Part shown: positions 57,781-64,000 of the stretch, piece after piece
Numbering within the stretch: position 1 is the first letter of the stretch
Layout: each line of letters starts with the position of its first letter
NCBI GenBank assembly: GCA_007922305.1
Contig: ML677341.1
Location: 70,264,911 to 70,328,910, forward strand
Direction of reading: 5' to 3'
DNA from: Dermatemys mawii
Lineage: Eukaryota > Chordata > Testudines > Dermatemydidae
DNA length: 64,000 nt
Notes under the pieces: model-generated
What the model was told of the DNA's origin: nothing
The model's database searches: none
What the model saw: the letters and a program-made list of their open reading frames with translations, nothing else
Translations under genes and position numbers: made by a program

Positions 57781-59742
57781 GTATGTGCTCAACAAGGTGC
57801 TTCTTAATTTGGTGTAAAAAACAATAAAGCCCGGGCATGCTCCTCATAGGTCAGCTTTGGTTTTTCAAATCTCCTCACTGGGTACATAGCTTACACATTT
57901 CGAGAGTGGTTGCTTTCTCTTGGTATGCCCAGCCATTTCGAAGACAAGGCAATGGAATGTTGGGCTGCTTTTCCATGAAGGGATATGGCTGACACCTCAG
58001 AAGACTATTTTCCTGTGCAGTAAGAAAGGCTGATACAAGGTAACCAAGAGATACACAAGGCATTGGCTGATGACACTAAATAGACGTATTATCCCATTGC
58101 AAAAGGAGAACTTGCAACTCTCCTTTGGTCAAAGAGTGAAGGTACTTGAAGGGATGGTAGACTCATGCAGCCCTGAGTTTCCGACTCCAGCAGTCCTGCA
58201 TAAATCCCTGTTCCCCGCTCTTCGCATACGGAGGTCATAGAAATTACTGCAGCTCCCTGATTCCTTTCCATGGTGAGAGAGGGAGACCAAGACTGAGTTC
58301 TCCACAAATTTCCTCTGCAAAAATGGTGTCTTGACATGGGTGTGTTTTGGCTGGAGAGCTGTGTCCGCCTATTCCTCTCCTCTGTTTGCCATGCAGAAGA
58401 ATGTTCTTCATTCCAGTGGGCCTTTGCAGTGCTCCTGGATGAAAGCTCCATGTCTGTACTGTCAGCTGTGGAGCCTTGATGGGGTAGCAAAACCCATTCA
58501 GTTTCCCCAGCTGACAACAAGCCAAGGAGGAACTTTCTTCCCGATGCTCCCAGAATTAGGAAAGCACCACACATGCTCAGTGCCTCCCTGATGTCATCCT
58601 CAGCACCATGGCTGGAGTAAGATTCCACCCTTGAGCAATGGGAAGAGTCAAGGGGCTGCATATTCCACATGCAGATACTGTCCAGGCCGCTGTGTTCTCC
58701 TACTTCCCTCAGGATCCATCCATGTGGCCCCCACCACTGTAGTATCAGAGTATCTTCTGTGTAGGCTTCTGGACTGTAGGAGCCTAGCCAGACTAAATAG
58801 CTCTGGTGGGCTTCACACGGTTGACTCCCCAGGGATCAAGATGTGGCCCATAGTAGAGACTAATTCTATGAGCAAAAGTGATATTTATGATGAATGAATG
58901 CTTCCCATTGGACTATTCTTATGTTATAAGATTTCCTCAACTGATTAAGAATAGAATATGGAGTCTTTTGCCTCTAGATCACTGGTTTGAACATCTCCAA
59001 GAGAATACTGCACTGTCCAATAGCTGTTCAGTGGCCTTTCAGTAAATTTCCAAGTAAACAGTCATCTTCAGCACAGCTGGCACTAAGTACTTCCCTTGTG
59101 TTGTTAGTCTTGACTGAGGAGCCAAAGCCTTGATGGACATGGAGAATGAACTATCCTTTCCCCCCATTAGTGGTCCCTTTGGGTCAGAGGTCAGGTATAT
59201 TGGTGGGCCTCACTCTGCTACTACCTGTCTTGTAGCAATAAGTTCAATAAATGTAATGATGTTATTTTCATATGGAAATTAAGGCTTTTGGCTGTTTTGC
59301 TACACTATGATACAAAAATTCAAAGGTTTTCTCTGAAATTTGCAGAATGCCAAGAAATGTGGCATCTCACCTACATGACGCTTCCAATATATCCTCACAC
59401 AGACTTTAGTATATGATTATTAGACCAAAATATCTGGAGTGAAAAGCAACCCCCAGTGACTTCACTGTGGTGTATTAGGCCCTCAAATCTTTAAATTCAA
59501 AGCATAACGAATTGTAGATGGTGAATAATATGTTTGTGTACAGTAGCAAGTAACTGAATGTTGTATTCATCCTTCCTTTGTGCTCCACCATAGTATGACA
59601 AACCTATGAAAGAAGTATTTTGTTACTTGTAACTTTCACTGAACTTCATTTACCAGTCTCATTATGAAAATGTGCTTTGCCCTCCTTATTTTACAGTTAT
59701 TCTAGCTCTGCTTGTAATTAAATTAATATTTTTGGCTTTTAG
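57781..59742 (+). other. ANO4: ANO4 intron D-E
   Basis: A 2.0 kb intron. I recognise no repeat in it. A minus-strand open frame of 193 codons (58089-58670) has no features of a known protein and is discussed separately. The rest is unremarkable. Confidence 0.9.
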
Positions 59743-59798
59743 GTCTGAATCGATTGCTTACTAATGTCTCCTATGAAGCTGCATTTCCTCTTCATGAG
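59743..59798 (+). CDS. ANO4: ANO4 exon E: LNRLLTNVSYEAAFPLHE segment
   Basis: A 56-bp exon. The first two bases (GT) complete the Gly codon begun in exon D, and it ends on a codon boundary. The acceptor is tatttttggcttttag. The donor gtactt is weak. It encodes G, then LNRLLTNVSYEAAFPLHE. The L....(N)GSY.AA(F/Y)P.H(E/D) block is common to anoctamins. Here the Gly of NGSY is read as Val (codon gtc at 59766-59768, where Gly would be ggc, a single-base difference). All other residues fit the ANO4 sequence I recall. Exon size and phase are normal, so the exon itself is not in doubt. Confidence 0.94.
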
Positions 59799-60510
59799 GT
59801 ACTTTTTAAATTTTTCTTGTTGGCTTTTAATTCAAGTTTGATACTAATGTCATTGGACCTGAGTCTCCTCTTACTCTGGTTTTACACTACTGTATCCCCT
59901 GTGAAAAAGTTACTCCTAATTTACACAGATAGTGTGAGCATTTTTTGTGCTTGCTTTCATTTAATCCAGCTCATTAGAAAATGTTGATAGCTCATTAGAA
60001 AATTCTTGTGCTTCAGACTCGCATACTATCCCCCATTGGTGGCTACGAATAATGTGATAGTAACAATCATGTATTACAAGATTTCTCAAGCATTTTCATG
60101 GTGTGAAACACATCCAAATATAGAGAGTGTCTCTGAGGGCACCACCTCCCTCCCATTTACAATCACATAGATCATTCCCACTCCTTCACTTGCAACCTCA
60201 GGTCCCACTAGCAATCCCTGTAGCAACTACCACAATTGTTTTGTATGGAAAAGCAACATTAGCGATGTGTTTAATGTGCTTTTAACTCCTTTTAATGCTG
60301 TTTAGCAGCTAAAACAAAAAGGAGCCAGTATCATGTCAGCAGCTAGCTCGTCACAGTCTAACAAGCAACATTACTGGTTTCACGAATCACACTTTGACAG
60401 TTACTCATATATTGTATATTGAAGTCCAAAACTCTTTATCTGAAAGCTTGAGATCATCTCCTTTTAAGCTAATAAAATCAATTAAATAGAATTATGCAAA
60501 ATCTCATAAG

Positions 60511-60715
60511 GGAGGAGAGAGAGTTCAGTGTTTTGAGCATTGGCCTGCTAAACCCACACTTGTGAGTTCAATCCCTGAGGGGGCCATTTAAGGACCTGGG
60601 GCAAAAAAACCTGTCAAGGGACAGTACTTGGTTCTGCTAATGTAGGCAGGGGGCTGGACTCAATGACCTTTCAAGGTCCTTCCAGTTCTATGAGGTAGGT
60701 ATATCTCCATATATT
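60511..60715 (+). mobile_element. tortoise-type tRNA-derived SINE with CR1-like tail
   Basis: The head is tRNA-like: ttcagtgttttgagcattgg (A-box region, about 60524-60543) and B-box gagttcaatcc (60564-60574). A tRNA-unrelated body follows (ggacctggggcaaaaaaacc). The tail ggactcaatgacctttcaag and tccttccagttctatgag resembles the CR1 3' end, as is known for turtle Pol III SINEs mobilised by CR1. It is about 205 bp. I could not identify a target duplication. Confidence 0.8.
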
Positions 60716-61060
60716 TTTCTGTCATATACTGGTTCTTAGACTGCCCACATCACTGTGGCATCTGAGCACCTTTCAGCTGTGCCTGTATCTTTTACTTTCT
60801 TCAGTATTTTTACACCCCTTGCTATCCCCACAATCTCCTCACTTGGAATAATTCCAGCATCAGCATCATTTTAAACACATATCTCTCAAAGTGAGCAGCC
60901 TCCTTCAGAGTTGCAGTTAGGACCATTTTAAAGATGGTTATTTCACACCACTAATTAATTATGCATTACAACATCAGTTTGCGGTAAAGTGTGGTTTACC
61001 TTTATGAATTAATGACAGAATACAGGTAATAGAACTCAGGATTCCTGATTCCCAGTCACA

Positions 61061-61178
61061 GGGTATGTTTACACAGTAACTGGAAGTCAGATTGCGGCTT
61101 GAGTAGGCATACCCATGCTAACTTTAATCTATGCCCACCTGACCTGCAATCAGACTTCTCATTTCAGTATAAACATAT
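61061..61178. mobile_element. possible short DNA transposon
   Basis: agggtatgtttacacagtaa at the left and cagtataaacatatccacc at the right are decayed inverted ends like those at 36471. Between them, gcagattgcgg-like and tgcaatcagactt segments are also inverted. Weak support. Confidence 0.4.
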
Positions 61179-61591
61179 CCACCCCTGTGTTCGAATCACC
61201 AGACACACTGCATCTGCTGAGCATGCACCTCCCTTAAATGAAGATTTCATGGTGGGACCCATTTGTTCTTAACCTTTTGCACACTTCAACCCTCTTTTCT
61301 ATATTAGCCTGCCCTTGGAATTCCCTACCATTTACCAGTATGGAAGGGCAGGATGGTCATGACCACCTGACATCTGTTTGCAGTTCGTGATCTGAAAATG
61401 ACAGTTACCAAATACAGGTCTAAGAAAAATCAACCTTTAAGACAAACTACTTCAACCAAGCCAATGCTAAATTTGTCTTTTTGTTTTCATGCAAGAATTT
61501 TGTGTAAACTGTTTAATTAAAACACACCTCTAGTTCCAGAGATTTCTTGGCAACTATTATTCTTTGCTCAATGTTTAAATCTGTATTTCAG

Positions 61592-61713
61592 GGAAGCTAC
61601 CGAAGTAAAAATTCCATAAGAACCCATGGAGCAGAAAACCACAGACACCTGCTTTATGAGTGCTGGGCCTCGTGGGGCGTGTGGTATAAATACCAGCCCT
61701 TGGATCTCGTACG
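61592..61713 (+). CDS. ANO4: ANO4 exon [21 protein letters not shown] segment
   Basis: A 122-bp exon starting on a codon boundary (GGA) and ending with two bases (CG) of a split Arg. The acceptor is ttaaatctgtatttcag and the donor gtaaaa. It encodes [20 protein letters not shown], then [20 protein letters not shown] and part of R. The R..L...WA.W..W.K.QPL..IR block precedes the first membrane helix in all anoctamins. [19 protein letters not shown] is the ANO4 form as I recall it, while ANO3 has ERWARWGMWYKHQPLDLIR. The next exon, expected to begin with YFGEK and the first helix, is not found before the window ends. Confidence 0.96.
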
Positions 61714-64000
61714 GTAAAACTTTTCATTTGCTTTTAAAATGTTGCACTGAGTACTAGGATACAGAGTGGGACAAGATGGTAGAAAAGTCTAACAGAAATA
61801 TGAAGGGCTCGGTTAATTCCTCTGACAATGATCCCAAACCCTCACACTTTAAAAGTGGGGGAGCATGGCCTCCTCAGCCCCCACCAGGTCTGGTGCCCTT
61901 GGGCCCCCAGGATGTTGGGGGGGCAGGGTATAGGAAGTCCGAATGTTCTTTGTGCCCAGGGCTCCAATAAATCTTAATCCACCTCTTGCTACAAGGCTCT
62001 GTACATAAAATCTGTATTTAAAAGGTAGCAGCATTATTGAATATACCGATATGTTGGCAATTTGGGAGGGCCATTAAGAGTCTGAAATTGGTACAGTTAA
62101 TTAGTTTTTCTTTTTTTAAAGTACTGTATCTGATAGGAGCCTTTTGCTTTTATTGTTTTTTAAATTGTTCTGAAATAGAAGGATTTGTAAAAGATTCCCA
62201 GGAAGTGACTAGATATTACTCTTTAAGGTTTCATAAAGCTCATTTTTCTGAAACTTCATAAAATGGGAATTTGCCTTTTCTAGGGAAAAAAATATTCACA
62301 GAGGAATACAATAATAGAGGTCTGCTTGAGTCATGTAGTTTTTTAAAATGTGCTAGAAACCAATGTAAAGCACAGTAACATATTTTTAGTAAGTACATCA
62401 ACTGTTTATAATTTCTTTTTGAGTCCATTGACCAAGTCTTCACTAAGGAAATTTACAAAACAAATTACACTCTTCATCAGAAGGCATCATTAACTGAGAG
62501 TGTCACGTCTGAGCTGTGAAGTTCAGATCCTGATCCAAGTTTCCCTAAAGTCTGAGGGAGTTTGGATCCAGTGTTCTTTTTCAGTTTTTGTGTGTGTAAG
62601 ATGGTTCATTGGGCATTTAAATGTCCATTTGTGTATGCAAGTGTGGTAACTGGGTAGGCACAAAATTGCACTTGGACCTTGGCACTGACTTCCTTTAGAA
62701 ATCTAAGCATAGCTTTAAGGGCACTAACTCATTCAGTTTCTCTTCTCAGTCAGTGTCATCCAAAGATTATTCCGAAAGAAATGTCATCAGAGCAGTTTAC
62801 ACAACAAGGGTACAGGTGTTTCAGTATACATGTCTACATGAGCAGGAGGAGAACTAGTGATGGGTATGAGGCTTCCTGAGTATTCACAGGTGACTGAGTA
62901 AAAGGAGACATCAAACCCAGACTGACATTTTAAGTTTCTGCCATATATCCTAATAGCTATTGGTTTACAACAAACCCATTGCTGATTGTAGTGCAGGCAC
63001 AGGAGGAAGGATGGCAGGAAAGGAGTGGACACCCTTTTTTCTCTCCCCTCCCAGCTGCTAATACACCCTTCCCTAACCCACACCAAAACATCCCTCTGTG
63101 CCACCTCTCCTTCCTCATAGGCCACATGCCCTGGTTTTTCACCTTGAACAGTTGACCACATTAGCAAAAACAGCTGTTCACCTCAGTTAAAATTGCATGA
63201 ATCTGTGTACCCAAAATAAAAGGGTTTATACTAGTTCTGCACCCTGCCATGAGTGCTTGTTTCATAGCTTTCCCCGGCCATGGGTACTATAGAAAATCTG
63301 TATAGAGTCCAGGCCCAAAGGGAGTGGGGGTTGAGGGTTATCTATTAAGTTCCTAATGGGCCAGTTTTCCAGTACCCACCATTCCCAACCAATATTTGTG
63401 TTGTCAGACTCTTTAGAGAGGCCAGCAACTGAGTGGGCTATGGATAGTGAGCAACCTTCTCATTTAGAGATATGATACTCTCAAGTCAGGTTAAAGTCAC
63501 CTTGCCAGGGTGATGAGAGAAGCTGTGGCTTTTATGCTTGTTTTTTCTTGCCTTTAAATGTGGTTTTAAATCTCCAGGGCCCTCAGTCTGGCACCTTCTA
63601 TGGCCATTAACTTTACTTTAATCACGCCAGTTGGCCATTATGGAGATCTTAGTCACTAGAAATAAACAAGGAAACAACATTTGAGGGGAATCGCACGATT
63701 CGGTGTTCATTCCGCCTGGAAGCACCGGGGAGCATGAGAAGTACTGATTCTGCACATTAATCAACGGCTGTGAAGGGGTCAGCTTACTCACACTGCTGCC
63801 TAAATTTAATCTCCATACTGTTGTTACAAGAATAATTCAAAATCATTAGAACTGAAAGTGATTAAAAGAGGATAATCTCTCTCTCTCTTTTTCCCTTCCC
63901 TCAGTTCATTCACTTTGGCCTTGCTCTTAAACCTGTCAAAGTGAATGAAAGCAGTCCCCATTCACTTCAGTGGGCTTTGGATCAGTCCCTCTGTGCACTT
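61714..64000 (+). other. ANO4: ANO4 downstream intron (partial)
   Basis: At least 2.3 kb of intron. I see no exon encoding the first transmembrane helix. There is a short G-rich patch (61900-61930) and a CT run at 63876-63890. It ends with a cccattcacttcagtgggct motif at 63959-63979, which recurs in degenerate form across the window. Confidence 0.8.

Larger units (their letters stand above)
59799..61591 (+). other. ANO4: ANO4 intron E-F
   Basis: A 1.8 kb intron with one SINE (60511-60715) and a possible short DNA transposon (61061). Nothing else is recognisable in 59799-60510 or 60716-61060. Confidence 0.9.

Noticed and set aside
60511..60590. Possible tRNA gene
   Set aside because: The tRNA-like head continues into a SINE body and a CR1-like tail, so it is a retroposon.

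Overview
This is vertebrate nuclear DNA, most likely from a turtle. It contains six consecutive internal coding exons, all on the + strand, of one gene that I recognise as ANO4 (anoctamin-4, TMEM16 family). The rest is intron sequence dense in transposon relics. The turtle assignment is an inference from the repeats: CR1 LINEs including one with repeated ATCTATGA tails, a tRNA-derived SINE of the tortoise Pol III type with a CR1-like tail, many non-autonomous hAT-like elements, and palindromic short repeats of a kind common in turtles and crocodilians.

Gene layout. The exons are A 23557-23657, B 27998-28042, C 36058-36189, D 57674-57780, E 59743-59798 and F 61592-61713. All have AG acceptors and GT donors. 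The splice phases join without a break into 187 codons plus 2 nt. The encoded segment belongs to the cytosolic N-terminal (dimerisation) domain of an anoctamin and stops just before the first membrane helix. Bases 1-23556 are upstream intron, and 61714-64000 begins the downstream intron. No start codon exon, promoter, first transmembrane exon or 3' end was found.

Repeat layout. 0-7 kb: hAT-like elements with readable 8-bp target duplications, one carrying a nested palindrome, plus two antisense CR1 relics and a head-to-head tRNA-like palindrome. 7-21 kb: mostly unique A+T-rich intron, a ~0.7 kb DNA transposon, a duplicated 164-bp block and another hAT. 21-23 kb: a solo-LTR-like element and a palindrome-family repeat. 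25-36 kb: GC-rich DNA elements, a 19-bp minisatellite, and a hAT placed exactly at the edge of an older element. 36-57 kb (the 21.5 kb intron C-D): an antisense CR1 split by a 400-bp palindrome, a sense CR1 with an internal in-frame deletion, several short TTA-flanked transposons, a mariner-like element and a second LTR of the 21.4 kb family sitting inside a (TA)n tract. 57-64 kb: three closely spaced exons and one SINE.

I found no RNA gene, CRISPR array, complete transposase, operon or microbial-type system. The most interesting material is the palindromic repeat family: two independent insertions with 10- and 12-bp target duplications and the same arm asymmetry. Next are an apparent Gly-to-Val change in exon E and the 164-bp duplicated block of unknown identity.
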